Origin: Borrelia puertoricensis
Lineage (GTDB): Bacteria; Spirochaetota; Spirochaetia; Borreliales; Borreliaceae
Assembly (NCBI RefSeq): GCF_023035875.1
Contig: NZ_CP075379.1
Coordinates: forward strand, 124,001-188,000
DNA length: 64,000 bases
Reading direction: 5' to 3'
Positions 18,361 to 27,412 of the stretch are shown piece after piece. The notes under the pieces were generated by a model. It was not told the origin of the DNA and did not search any database. It worked only from the letters and a program-made list of their open reading frames with translations. The position numbers were made by a program, and so were the translations under genes. Each line of letters opens with the position of its first letter. Positions within the stretch are counted from its first letter, which is position 1.

Positions 18361-19338
18361 TCAAACATTGTCTTCAACATCAAGCCCATCTCGAATATCA
18401 ACTACATCTACATAAGCTCCATCAGAAAGAGATGAAATACCTTCAATAACAACTAAATCACCCTCATTAATACCATCCCGAATAGACATAATATTATCTA
18501 TTTCAAAATTTATTAAAGGAAACACCCTTTCAACTGTTTTTGTATCTGGATTTAATCTAAATAAACAAAGTTTACCTTCCCTTTCAACAAAAGCATTGCT
18601 TGGAATTTTAATCACATTTTCTAAATGATTAGTAATAAGTTTGACCTTGGCAAACATACCAATAATCATTTTTCTTGTGTTATCCCCTATAGGTTCAAGA
18701 CATATTGCAACAGAACGACTTTTAAAATCCAAAACAGGAGATATTTCTGAAATCTTAGCTTTAAATTTTTCATTAGGATAAGATTCAAGCTCAATAATTG
18801 CATCATTGCCAACTTTAACATCTAAAATATATTTTTCAGAAACATAAGTTTTAATCTGAATTACATCCATTCTACCTATTAACGCAATACTTGTTTGAGT
18901 CTCAACTGTTTCTCCAATTTTGTAATTAATAGCTAAAACATACCCAGAAATCGGGGCTCTTACTGGACTTTTTAAATAAAGAAAACCTGGTTTTGAAGGA
19001 TCAAGTGTCGCAATAATTTGCCCCTTTTTTACATAAGTTCCAAGTTTCATATTAAGAGACACTATTTTACCTGTAATATTGGGAAATACCTCAACTTTAA
19101 CTTTGGTATCTACATCGCCATTTAAAGAAATATAATTACTCAAAGCACCCTGCCGAACTCTCATTGCAACAACTGGAAATCTATAAGGCTCATTAGTAAA
19201 ATCATTGGTAGTATTATTGGTATTAATATCTCCTTGTAGTTCACTCTCAGTCCCCTCATTACATGAAAGGACAAATAATAAAATTAAAAACAACAAATAA
19301 TACTTAAAGCAACCTCTCATATTAAAAATCGAATTCAT
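18361..19338 (-). CDS. besA: RND efflux membrane-fusion (adaptor) lipoprotein BesA
   Basis: Periplasmic adaptor that joins the RND pump to the outer-membrane channel. The 325-residue sequence begins with a lipoprotein signal ending LLFVLSC, so it is probably lipid-anchored at Cys26. The HlyD-type lipoyl/barrel-sandwich parts are visible as GKIVSLNMKLGTYVKKGQII and SPVRAPISGYVLAINYKIGE, followed by beta-barrel and membrane-proximal domains (KIPSNAFVEREGKLCLFRL). The usual long coiled-coil hairpin is very short. The start ATG at 19336-19338 has AAGGA six bases upstream. It lies between besC and besB. Confidence 0.92.
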   Translation of the reverse strand: MNSIFNMRGCFKYYLLFLILLFVLSCNEGTESELQGDINTNNTTNDFTNEPYRFPVVAMRVRQGALSNYISLNGDVDTKVKVEVFPNITGKIVSLNMKLGTYVKKGQIIATLDPSKPGFLYLKSPVRAPISGYVLAINYKIGETVETQTSIALIGRMDVIQIKTYVSEKYILDVKVGNDAIIELESYPNEKFKAKISEISPVLDFKSRSVAICLEPIGDNTRKMIIGMFAKVKLITNHLENVIKIPSNAFVEREGKLCLFRLNPDTKTVERVFPLINFEIDNIMSIRDGINEGDLVVIEGISSLSDGAYVDVVDIRDGLDVEDNV

Positions 19339-19350
19339 AAAAAATCCTTA

Positions 19351-20619
19351 TCAATCCAACTTATTTATTAAATCTCTATACTCAAGTATTGCATTAGCAT
19401 AATTTAGCTTATCTTGTATAAATTGTAAATCACTCTGCTTATAGAAAGCTTCAATGTCATTTAATTTAATAAGATCTATAGTACCCACATTAAAGGCATC
19501 AAAAGCTACTTGATAATTCTTCTTAGACATCTCCAAATTTGTCTTGGAGTTATCTAAAATAGACTTATATAGTCTTACACTTTTGCGTTTTTGAATAATA
19601 TTAGATTCAAATTCACGAATCTTACTTTCAATTTGATTCTCTAAGAATTTTAACCGATAATCTCGTTCCCATATCTCTGTAAAACTTTTTGAAAATGGAA
19701 AAATTTCGGTAAAGCTATAAGTTAAACCCAAAGAAAAATGTAATCCTTGCTTAAATGAACCACTCAAACCATCACTAAAAGAAATGCTCCCAGGATTATA
19801 AGAAACTGAGAACGAAAACCTTGGCAAAAAAGCATCTAGCCAAAGACTCTCAAGAGTAGTTTTCATAATTTTAGTTAAATTATTTAACTCTCTAACTTCT
19901 AAATACCCATCAATATTTATGACTTCATCAAACAATGAAATGTCTAAGATTTCATCTGATAATTCTCCTATAATCTCAAAATCTTGCAAGATATCCAATC
20001 CTAATAATAATTTAAATCTTCCTTTTGTCTCTTCAAACTTAATAATTTGTTCATCTAAACTAGGCTGAAATCTAATATGCTTAAGCTTAGCATCAAGATA
20101 ATCTATCTCAGAAATAAGCCCATTATGATAAGAAATTTTTACTTGCTCAAATTTAAGTTTGCTATTTTCAAACTGACTTTCCAACACTTTTAAAATACTT
20201 TTAAAGGCTAAAAGCTCATTATACATTTTAAGAACATTTAACCTAATATTTTTAATGACTTTTTCTCTGCCTATCTTAGCAGCCTCATAATTAAAAAAGG
20301 TAAGTCTAATGTTATTAACGATAGATGGGGATACTGAAAGATCAGCAGCAACACCAAAATTCAAGCCCCAATGTCCCCTCCCTTCTAAATTAGGCATAAA
20401 AGAGTTTTGCCTTGAAAAATTTGAAGAAAACCCTAAATTTGGGATCAAAAGATTCCAAGAATTATCTTTATATAATTTTTTTATCTTCTCTCTATACTCA
20501 GCATCTCTAGATTCCAAACTGTTCTCTAAAGCCATACGAATAGCATCTTCAACAGATATTTTAATAACTTCTGCATAAGAAGAAAAAGATAAAATAAAAA
20601 TTAATACTAACCTCTTAAT
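19351..20619 (-). CDS. besC: TolC-like outer-membrane efflux channel BesC, apparently started at ATT
   Basis: Outer-membrane channel of the BesABC pump. The protein shows TolC-family features: two helical hairpin repeats ([18 protein letters not shown] and [27 protein letters not shown]) and beta-strand-rich segments. The first ATG (20533-20535) would remove the signal peptide. Upstream in frame the sequence reads [19 protein letters not shown], a typical export signal with Ala-Glu cleavage. The only start placed well behind the AGGAG (20626-20630) is ATT at 20617-20619, six bases away; a stop TAA lies three bases after AGGAG. This gives 422 residues. It is the first gene of besC-besA-besB. 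Confidence 0.85.
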   Translation of the reverse strand: MKRLVLIFILSFSSYAEVIKISVEDAIRMALENSLESRDAEYREKIKKLYKDNSWNLLIPNLGFSSNFSRQNSFMPNLEGRGHWGLNFGVAADLSVSPSIVNNIRLTFFNYEAAKIGREKVIKNIRLNVLKMYNELLAFKSILKVLESQFENSKLKFEQVKISYHNGLISEIDYLDAKLKHIRFQPSLDEQIIKFEETKGRFKLLLGLDILQDFEIIGELSDEILDISLFDEVINIDGYLEVRELNNLTKIMKTTLESLWLDAFLPRFSFSVSYNPGSISFSDGLSGSFKQGLHFSLGLTYSFTEIFPFSKSFTEIWERDYRLKFLENQIESKIREFESNIIQKRKSVRLYKSILDNSKTNLEMSKKNYQVAFDAFNVGTIDLIKLNDIEAFYKQSDLQFIQDKLNYANAILEYRDLINKLD

Positions 20620-20630
20620 TATTTACTCCT
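20617..20630 (-). promoter_or_regulatory. besC: ribosome-binding site and probable ATT start of besC
   Basis: Minus strand: AGGAG, then TAA, ATA, ATT, AAG, AGG. No ATG, GTG or TTG exists in frame between the TAA and the ATG 28 codons later, and the ATT stands at the normal six-base spacing. An ATA at three bases is the alternative. Confidence 0.65.
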
Positions 20631-20729
20631 ATAAATATAACAAAATACTTATGTCTTAATATATTAAATTTAACAATACTGATAATAATTAACATAATAG
20701 TAGCACAATATTGTAATATTATTACACAC

Positions 20730-21023
20730 ATGCATATTTTCAAAAAATTTTTTATAATATTCAACTTGATACTTATTTTATTAATCAAAATATATCAAAA
20801 CACTCTTTCCAAAATTGTTGGTTTTCACTGCATATATGAACCCAGCTGTTCAAATTACGCACTAGAATGTCTCAAAAAATATAACATCATAACAGCTCTT
20901 ATTTTAATTATATTAAGACTGCTTAGATGTAATGCTCTATTTAAAGGGGGTTTTGAATCATTACCAACTGAAAAGCCAATATTAAATTCATTAAAAATCT
21001 TTAAAACAAGATTAATTAAATAA
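20730..21023 (+). CDS. yidD: membrane protein insertion efficiency factor YidD
   Basis: Small membrane-associated protein that helps the YidC insertase. The 97-residue sequence has an N-terminal hydrophobic helix ([16 protein letters not shown]) and the family signature with conserved cysteines: [16 protein letters not shown] followed by [18 protein letters not shown]. The C-terminus is short. No Shine-Dalgarno sequence precedes the ATG, and a -10-like box sits just upstream, so the mRNA may be nearly leaderless. The gene is isolated between besC and proX and overlaps the 3' end of convergent proX by 12 bases. Confidence 0.9.
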   Translation: MHIFKKFFIIFNLILILLIKIYQNTLSKIVGFHCIYEPSCSNYALECLKKYNIITALILIILRLLRCNALFKGGFESLPTEKPILNSLKIFKTRLIK

Positions 21024-21908
21024 ATTTTTATATTTATCTGGAACCCAATTTTTGACATATTCTTTATGAACATCAACGAATTCAACAGCATTTCTATATT
21101 CCTGTCCAGGCTCCTTATAATTTTTCTCTATTAAAGATAACAACAACTCATCACCCCAATAAAAATTATCAAACAAATAATAAGCATCGGGATCAGCATC
21201 TTTAAGTCCAATTCTAACAAGAGAATGAATACTCTCAGGACCTCCCATTGACAACAAAGGATCATCTAAAAATTTAATATCATATTTGGTAAATGCCCAA
21301 TGAGGCTTCCATAAAGGAACTAAAATCCACTCATGCTTCTTAATGGCAGATTCTAAACTTGCAAGCATTACACTCTCACTTGAAGAGATAAGTTCATATT
21401 CTTTATCTAATCCATAACGCTCGAGGGTTCCTTCTACAGAAAGCTGCGTACCCGCTCCAGCATCTATGCCTACCATTTTATTTTTAAATTCAGCTCCTCT
21501 ACCCTTAAGTTCAGAAATACTTGAAATTGTAACATAACTTGGCACCACAAACCCTTGTAATGTTCCCTCATAATTAGCACCAAGATCAACAAACTTATCT
21601 TTAAATTTTTCATAATAAAATTTATCGGCCGTAGGCACCCATGCAGATACCATACCATCTACCTGCCCTGATGCTAAATACTGATACATTATAGATGTTG
21701 TAACAGGTAATATCTCCACATTATATCCTATTTTCTCAAAAACAACTTTCATAATATTGGTAGCAACCGTTTCTCCTATCCAATTAACATATGCAATCTT
21801 GACTGATTTTACACTTTTAAAGCCACTATCCTTAGAATTATCATTCTTATCACAAGAAAACAAAATTAAAATAAAACTTATAAAAACAGATATCAATAAA
21901 CCTTTCAT
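21012..21908 (-). CDS. proX: glycine betaine/choline-type ABC transporter substrate-binding lipoprotein
   Basis: Captures a quaternary-amine substrate (betaine, proline betaine or choline) for the ProVW transporter. The 298-residue protein has a lipoprotein signal ([19 protein letters not shown]), so it is anchored at Cys19. The body follows the OpuAC family: [20 protein letters not shown], then [35 protein letters not shown] and the aromatic-rich [25 protein letters not shown], where Trp residues would box the substrate. It is the last gene of the proV-proW-proX order and starts 49 bases after proW. The exact substrate cannot be told. Confidence 0.9.
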   Translation of the reverse strand: MKGLLISVFISFILILFSCDKNDNSKDSGFKSVKSVKIAYVNWIGETVATNIMKVVFEKIGYNVEILPVTTSIMYQYLASGQVDGMVSAWVPTADKFYYEKFKDKFVDLGANYEGTLQGFVVPSYVTISSISELKGRGAEFKNKMVGIDAGAGTQLSVEGTLERYGLDKEYELISSSESVMLASLESAIKKHEWILVPLWKPHWAFTKYDIKFLDDPLLSMGGPESIHSLVRIGLKDADPDAYYLFDNFYWGDELLLSLIEKNYKEPGQEYRNAVEFVDVHKEYVKNWVPDKYKNLFN

Positions 21909-21957
21909 AGATCAATTCTCCCACTACTACACAAAAATAAAATATAAAAATAAAATA

Positions 21958-22857
21958 TTATTTATTATACATTTCAAAAAATCTTTTAAACTTATTTTCT
22001 TTTTTCACTCCATAATTATCAGTATTTAAGTAACTAAACTTGATAAAAATAGCCTGCATAATTCTATCTAAAATAATAGCTATTACTACAACAGCTAATC
22101 CAGATATTAAGCCCTCACCAAAATGCAATCTCTCAACAGAATATATTACAGTTCTACCAAGTCCTGATGAACCAACCATTGCCGCGATTACTATCATAGA
22201 TATTGCCATCATTATTGACTGATTAATTCCCTCTATTATGCTTTGAAGAGCTAATGGCAACTGAATCTGAAAAAGAATACGAATATTACTACTTCCAAAA
22301 GATTTTGCTGCCTCAATGACTTCCCCTGAAACTTGAATAATCCCTAGTCTTGTATATCTAATAACTGGAGGCATTGCAAAAATTATCGTAGCAAAAATAG
22401 CTGAAGATGTACCCATACCAAAAAAAGGTATAGCTGGTATTAAATAAATAAATGGGGGCATTGCTTGCATTAAATCAAGCAATGGTTTTAAAAATACATA
22501 AAATTTTGAATAATATCCACCTAAAATACCTATTAAAATTCCCCAAATTACCGAAAAGAACACAGACACAAAAATAATTGATATCGTATCCATTGAAACT
22601 TCCCAAAGATTAAAATACAAAATAAAGCAAAAACCTAACATAATCAAAAGAGCTAATCTTTTCTTTAAAAATAAAAAGCTTAAAACACAAATTAGAATAA
22701 TAAAAAAAACAGGATTAATTAAAAGAAACAACTTTTTCAAATTATCATAAAAAAAAATTACGATTTTCGCAAACCCTATACCGTTAGAATCCGAAAAATT
22801 GTCAACTAAAAAATTAAAAGCCTTATCTATATTAGCAACTATAAAATCTCTATTCAT
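21958..22857 (-). CDS. proW: glycine betaine/choline-type ABC transporter permease
   Basis: Membrane channel of the osmoprotectant-type ABC transporter. The 299-residue protein has about six to seven hydrophobic segments and the cytoplasmic EAA loop VIEAAKSFGSSNIRILFQIQLPLALQSIIEGINQ, which contacts the ATPase. The region IWGILIGILGG and PPFIYLIPAIPFFGMG fit the ProW family. It follows proV by 6 bases and precedes proX. Confidence 0.93.
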   Translation of the reverse strand: MNRDFIVANIDKAFNFLVDNFSDSNGIGFAKIVIFFYDNLKKLFLLINPVFFIILICVLSFLFLKKRLALLIMLGFCFILYFNLWEVSMDTISIIFVSVFFSVIWGILIGILGGYYSKFYVFLKPLLDLMQAMPPFIYLIPAIPFFGMGTSSAIFATIIFAMPPVIRYTRLGIIQVSGEVIEAAKSFGSSNIRILFQIQLPLALQSIIEGINQSIMMAISMIVIAAMVGSSGLGRTVIYSVERLHFGEGLISGLAVVVIAIILDRIMQAIFIKFSYLNTDNYGVKKENKFKRFFEMYNK

Positions 22858-22863
22858 AAATAA

Positions 22864-23982
22864 CTATCTCGCCAACAAACTAGCAATCTCCCCTAAATCA
22901 ATGTATCCAATAATATCATCTTGTTCACCTTTTATAATCAAATAATCCAACTTATTTAAATACTTAACAACACTTTTGATCTCATCATCCAAACCTAAAT
23001 TTAAAGAAATAAGATTATTACATTTTTTATTAACAGACAAATCATATAAATTAAAATTATTATTCTCTTTCTCAAGAATAACATTACATTTATCAGCATC
23101 ACCATTAAGAATAAAATCTATTTTAATAATATCCTTAATTTTTAAAATATTTAAAACGGGAAGATTTTTAATAAAATTAGCTATAAAATCTGTTTTGGGA
23201 TCCCTTAATATTTCTAAAGGCCTACCCACCTGAACAATCTCACCATCCTTCATAAAAGCAATTCTATTTCCCAATTTAAAAGCTTCAATCAAATCATGAG
23301 TAATAAATACAACCGTCTTTTTTAATTTGTCTACCAACCTTAAAAGCTCACATTGCATTTCTCCTCTAATTAAAGGATCAAGAGCTGAAAAAGCCTCATC
23401 CATTAAAAGGATATCAGGGTTAACCACTAAAGCTCGTGCTATGCCTACTCTCTGTTTCATTCCACCTGAAAGCTCATTTATATATTTATATTCAAAACCT
23501 TCAAGACCTACAAGTTTTAAAATATCAAGGGCTCTTTGAATCCTAATTTTTTTAGGAACATTCTTAACTTCAAGTCCATAAGTCACATTCCTTAAAACAT
23601 TCATATGTGGGAAAAGTCCAAAATTCTGAAAAACCATGGCAAATTTATCTTTTCTTAAAGCAGAGAGTGCTTTTTGATTAATATCATTCATTTCTATATT
23701 ATCCACTAAAATAGACCCAGAATCAACTTTGTGTATACCATTCAAACATCTAACAAAAGTAGATTTACCACAACCTGACATACCCATAATAACTAAAATT
23801 TCATTCTCATAAACATCAAGACTGATATTTGCATTTGCAATAAAAACAGAAGATTCTTTGTAAATGTCAGATCTATCTTTACCACTCTCATAACTCTTTA
23901 TAGCCTTAACTATTTGTTTTTTATTTTTATTATAAGAAAATGTTTTATAAAGGTTCCTGACTTTAACACTAACCTTAGACAA
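22864..23982 (-). CDS. proV: glycine betaine/choline-type ABC transporter ATPase
   Basis: Powers uptake by ATP hydrolysis. The 372-residue protein has Walker A GMSGCGKST (67-75), signature LSGGMKQR (171-178), Walker B ILLMDEAFSALD and the switch histidine in VFITHDLIEA. The C-terminal about 100 residues stand where ProV carries CBS domains, but only a worn-down trace is left (IIGYIDLGEIASLL), so ionic-strength sensing may be altered. The start is TTG at 23980-23982, with AGGAG six bases upstream; no nearer ATG fits. It heads the proVWX unit and lies beyond the flaB terminator. Confidence 0.93.
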   Translation of the reverse strand: MSKVSVKVRNLYKTFSYNKNKKQIVKAIKSYESGKDRSDIYKESSVFIANANISLDVYENEILVIMGMSGCGKSTFVRCLNGIHKVDSGSILVDNIEMNDINQKALSALRKDKFAMVFQNFGLFPHMNVLRNVTYGLEVKNVPKKIRIQRALDILKLVGLEGFEYKYINELSGGMKQRVGIARALVVNPDILLMDEAFSALDPLIRGEMQCELLRLVDKLKKTVVFITHDLIEAFKLGNRIAFMKDGEIVQVGRPLEILRDPKTDFIANFIKNLPVLNILKIKDIIKIDFILNGDADKCNVILEKENNNFNLYDLSVNKKCNNLISLNLGLDDEIKSVVKYLNKLDYLIIKGEQDDIIGYIDLGEIASLLAR

Positions 23983-24004
23983 AGCAAACTCCTAATGTAA
24001 AAAC

Positions 24005-24010
24005 ATTATA
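24005..24010 (-). promoter_or_regulatory. possible -10 box for proVWX
   Basis: The minus strand has a perfect TATAAT about 25 bases ahead of the TTG start, with TTAATA 16 bases farther upstream as a weak -35. It lies in the 129-base gap between proV and flaB. Confidence 0.4.
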
Positions 24011-24071
24011 ATTCTATATAAATCAATATTAATTATACTAAAATATCAGAATCTTGATTGACACAAATAAA

Positions 24072-24099
24072 AATAAGGGTCTTTTAAGAGACCCTTATT
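24072..24099 (-). terminator. intrinsic terminator of flaB
   Basis: A perfect 11-base inverted repeat, AATAAGGGTCT (24072-24082) and AGACCCTTATT (24089-24099), with a six-base loop lies 12 bases past the flaB stop codon. The transcript then runs into a U-rich stretch. It is the strongest stem-loop I noticed in the window, as expected for a highly expressed gene. Confidence 0.85.
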
Positions 24100-24111
24100 G
24101 AAAAATCAAAT

Positions 24112-25116
24112 TTATCTAAGCAATGATAATACATACTGAGGAACTTGATTTGCTTGTGCAATCATAGCCATTGCGGATTGTGTCAAAATGCTGTTAGTTG
24201 TAGATGCAACAATTTCATCTGTCATTGTTGCATCTTTAATTTGAGCATAAGATGATTTTAAGTTTTCAATAGCATATTCTGTGCTAGCCTTAATAGACTC
24301 AAGTCTGTTCTGGAAAGCACCAAGATTTGCTCTTTGATCACTTACCATTCTAATAGCATTTTCTATCTTTGAAAGTGACATATTAGCATCAACAGTAGTT
24401 GTAACATTAACTGGAGAATTAACTCCACCTTGAGCTGGAGCTGCTGCTGGTGCTGGAGCAGCCTGAACTCCCTCTTGTTGTGCACCTTCCTGAGCTGGAG
24501 CAACCTGAGCACCTTCACCTGCAAAAAGGTTTGCAACATTAGCTGCATAAATATTAACAGCAATTGCTTCATCCTGATTTGCACCCACATGTACTCTTAA
24601 TGTCCATGAAGCTTGTGATCCAGCTAATGATGCTGGTGTGTTAATTTTTGCAGGTTGCATTCCAAGCTCTTCAGCTGTTTTTATATTTTGAGCAGCTGAT
24701 TTGTTGGACAACATATGCATTTGGTTGTACTGAGCTTGATCAGCAATTCTGTTGATTTCATCTGTAAGTTGCTCAACTTCAATTTGAATAGAACCTCTGT
24801 CTGCATCTGAATATGTACCATTACCAGACTGAACAGCAAGTTCTTTCATTCTTACTAATACTTTCTCTACTTCATTTAAATTCCCTTCTGTTGTTTGAAT
24901 AAAATTTATAGCCTTTGAAGTATTTCTAGAAGCCTGAGATAATCCTCTAATTTGAGCATTAATCTTTCCTGCAACACCCATTCCAGCAGCATCATCAGAT
25001 GCACGATTAATTCTATGCCCACTAGAAAGTTTTTCTTGAGTTTTGCTAAGATTAGCAGCATTAATGCTATTATTCCTTGAAGCATTTATAGCTGACGTAT
25101 TATGATTTATGATCAT
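24112..25116 (-). CDS. flaB: periplasmic flagellin FlaB
   Basis: Main filament protein of the periplasmic flagella and a structural determinant of the flat-wave cell shape. The 334-residue protein has the conserved flagellin N-terminus (MIINHNTSAINASRNN) and C-terminus (SAMAMIAQANQVPQYVLSLLR) that form the D0/D1 coiled core. The central variable part carries a Pro/Ala/Gln-rich insert (about residues 197-235). Codon use is richer in preferred codons than in neighbours. The start ATG has a strong GGAGG at 25126-25130. FlaB translation in B. burgdorferi is known to be repressed by CsrA at its leader, and csrA and fliW lie at 61.4-62.0 kb. Confidence 0.99.
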   Translation of the reverse strand: MIINHNTSAINASRNNSINAANLSKTQEKLSSGHRINRASDDAAGMGVAGKINAQIRGLSQASRNTSKAINFIQTTEGNLNEVEKVLVRMKELAVQSGNGTYSDADRGSIQIEVEQLTDEINRIADQAQYNQMHMLSNKSAAQNIKTAEELGMQPAKINTPASLAGSQASWTLRVHVGANQDEAIAVNIYAANVANLFAGEGAQVAPAQEGAQQEGVQAAPAPAAAPAQGGVNSPVNVTTTVDANMSLSKIENAIRMVSDQRANLGAFQNRLESIKASTEYAIENLKSSYAQIKDATMTDEIVASTTNSILTQSAMAMIAQANQVPQYVLSLLR

Positions 25117-25138
25117 ATATCATTTCCTCCGTGACAAA

Positions 25139-25167
25139 TTAATATAATTTTTTGATATTTTAGACAA
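25139..25167 (-). promoter_or_regulatory. flaB promoter
   Basis: Minus strand: TTGTCT (25162-25167), a 17-base spacer and TATTAA (25139-25144). Transcription would start near 25132, giving a leader of about 15-20 bases that holds the GGAGG site. The -35 box is half of an 18-base palindrome listed separately. In B. burgdorferi flaB is read by the housekeeping sigma factor, which agrees. Confidence 0.55.
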
Positions 25168-25179
25168 ATCCATTTGTCT
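25162..25179. repeat. perfect 18-base palindrome over the flaB -35 box
   Basis: AGACAAAT and ATTTGTCT are perfect inverted arms of eight bases separated by CC. The palindrome covers the whole proposed -35 element of flaB and extends upstream, which is the layout of an operator for a dimeric DNA-binding protein. It could equally be chance in AT-rich DNA, although the arms contain GAC/GTC. Confidence 0.5.
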
Positions 25180-25237
25180 TTTTAAAAGGATATCACAAAA
25201 ACAAGAAAAAAATAAATACAATATTAATTTAAATTTG

Positions 25238-27238
25238 TTATCTGTTTTGCCTCTGTAGATTCAAAGACTTAAGGATTTCCTCTTGCTCCTTCATACGCTT
25301 TACAGTAAAATCCAAAGTATTAAGTTCTCCTTCAACCTTCTGTTCTCTTTCCTCATACTTCTTTTTATAATCTTCAACAACATTTTTCTGATTGGGAATT
25401 TTGAGATCATAATCTCTGATCTTATTATAAATAAATCCTCCAGAACTTATCAAAGGAGATAGATAATCGCCAAGCATCTTAGCAAGTCCATCATCATAAA
25501 TGCGGTCATCATTAAAATCAACTGCAAAAAGTTCCTTGACTGAATTAATATTGCTTTGTATTATCTCATTAAATTTTTTCTCGTCAAGCCCTAAATAACG
25601 CGAAAGCCCCCCCGATGAAGACATAGAATTAGTAAACACCCCTATTTGATTGATAATTGAAAAATTAGGATCATTAGTCCTATATGCATTAAACATGATT
25701 AATTCTAATCTTGATCTAAGATTTTTTAATGCAAGCTCTGCCCTAAGGATTCCCAAATTTTTATAAGCTTCTTCCCTCTCTTCATCACTGAAATAGGACC
25801 ATTCTTCAAGTACATCCGATTTTTGACCTTCCAAATTACTCTCATTTGAACTTACAATATTAATTTCAGCAAGAACCTGATTATAAGCTACCAAAAAATC
25901 TAATAAAAGTTTTTTAATTCCCTCATAATCAGGCTCAACTCGAACAACAATAGTATCATCCGATGCTTGTTTTAAATTCAATGTAACATTCGGAATTAAA
26001 TCATTAACGGTATTCGAATCACGCTCAACATCAACTCCATCAAACTTCACCTTTGCATTTTCTGCAAAGCTCTTGGCATTTATTGGCAAGAACCCATCTC
26101 TATTCTTTGGATCAAAGATCTCAATATTGCGAATAACAAAAACCTTATTATTAACTTTATTTTCGATATTGATCTCTTTTAAATCCAAAAGTGAACCAAT
26201 TTCAACCTCGACTTTTTCAAAATCACTTGCAACATTTATTGGGGGCAACTCCAAAGAATTTGTACCACTATGAATTTTAATCATATTAATCTGAATATAC
26301 TTTCTCTCTTTCAAAGGAAGTTTATGATCAGATTCAAGATTAATTATACTATCTTCACCCTCAACCTTAGCACCCTCAAATGTAGCATCTCCAGGATTAA
26401 AAACAATCTCTTTTAAAATACCTTTATCATCTGAATCATAATATTTAATTTCAAATTTAATTTTACTTCTACTACTAACCTCAATATTCTCTGGAATACT
26501 TATTGAAATCTCTGAGAGAGGCTCTAATACAATATCATCCTTATCAAGAAAAATTTTATTACTACTACTTTGTTGATTATTAACGATTTCTGTCAAATTA
26601 GGACTAAAATTTGTTGTAAGCTCACTTAAAATACCTATCTGTTTAGCAAGCTTTAAAGCCTCACCTTTCATGATAAGTTTATTGTTCTCACCTTCCTTTA
26701 AAGACCGCAAAATCAACCTACTATTCCCATCACTATCACTTCTCACAATTTTAGCAGATAAAAATTCCTTGCCTCGATTATTAATATCCTTTACAAGAGA
26801 ATCAATATCTCCATTATTCCTAATCTTAATCTCTTTATTACCAACTAAAAATACATAATCTCCTGAAGGAATACTAATATCCTTTTGTTTAAAATTCGCA
26901 GATAAAAAAATATCAGAACTTGCTATCTGATTAACATCAATTTTATAAGTTTCATTTTTAGCTCCATAACGAGCAGATAAAGAGAGAATATCATTATTAC
27001 TAGAATTACCTGACATGTAATTAAAAGGACTATTAAGAGACATAATTTGCCTTGCAAGTGAATTTAAAGTAGAGATCTTTTTATTAATCATTTGCCAAGC
27101 TCGTTTCTCTTGCTCTAAGTTTTCAAGTTTTTTTACAGATGAATCTATCTTGGCCTTATCAGGTTTAAGCATCGATTCACGGATTTCTTTAGTATTATAT
27201 TTATTATCCACACCTGGAACAAAAAATCCAGAAGACAT
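25238..27238 (-). CDS. fliD: flagellar filament cap protein FliD
   Basis: Caps the growing flagellar filament and helps fold exported flagellin. The 666-residue protein starts MSSGFFVPGVDNKYNTKEI, the family FliD_N pattern (SG.GVDT-like), with coiled coil at about 35-60. The C-terminal part (about 430-666) contains FLVAYNQVLAEINIVSS and the ending MKEQEEILKSLNLQRQ typical of FliD_C coils. It lies directly upstream of flaB on the same strand, separated by the flaB promoter. A seven-C run (25607-25613; glycine codons GGG GGG) falls in the C-terminal domain. Confidence 0.93.
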   Translation of the reverse strand: MSSGFFVPGVDNKYNTKEIRESMLKPDKAKIDSSVKKLENLEQEKRAWQMINKKISTLNSLARQIMSLNSPFNYMSGNSSNNDILSLSARYGAKNETYKIDVNQIASSDIFLSANFKQKDISIPSGDYVFLVGNKEIKIRNNGDIDSLVKDINNRGKEFLSAKIVRSDSDGNSRLILRSLKEGENNKLIMKGEALKLAKQIGILSELTTNFSPNLTEIVNNQQSSSNKIFLDKDDIVLEPLSEISISIPENIEVSSRSKIKFEIKYYDSDDKGILKEIVFNPGDATFEGAKVEGEDSIINLESDHKLPLKERKYIQINMIKIHSGTNSLELPPINVASDFEKVEVEIGSLLDLKEINIENKVNNKVFVIRNIEIFDPKNRDGFLPINAKSFAENAKVKFDGVDVERDSNTVNDLIPNVTLNLKQASDDTIVVRVEPDYEGIKKLLLDFLVAYNQVLAEINIVSSNESNLEGQKSDVLEEWSYFSDEEREEAYKNLGILRAELALKNLRSRLELIMFNAYRTNDPNFSIINQIGVFTNSMSSSGGLSRYLGLDEKKFNEIIQSNINSVKELFAVDFNDDRIYDDGLAKMLGDYLSPLISSGGFIYNKIRDYDLKIPNQKNVVEDYKKKYEEREQKVEGELNTLDFTVKRMKEQEEILKSLNLQRQNR

Positions 27239-27412
27239 TACAACACCTCTTAGTTAGAAATTTTAACATAAAAAACATAAATTTTTATACACAAAATCAT
27301 ATATTACGTCAAAACTAACAACAGAACTCCTATTAAAAGACAAATAAAAAAACAAGCATCTTTAAAAAAGATATTTGCTTATAGTAAAATTTAAGTTTAT
27401 AGGAGAGTAAAT

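Noticed and set aside
27350..27390. Imperfect stem-loop ahead of nagA (AAGCATCTTT facing AAAGATATTTGCTT)
   Set aside because: The arms mismatch with a bulge and there is no upstream plus-strand gene to terminate; it may be chance or a leader structure.
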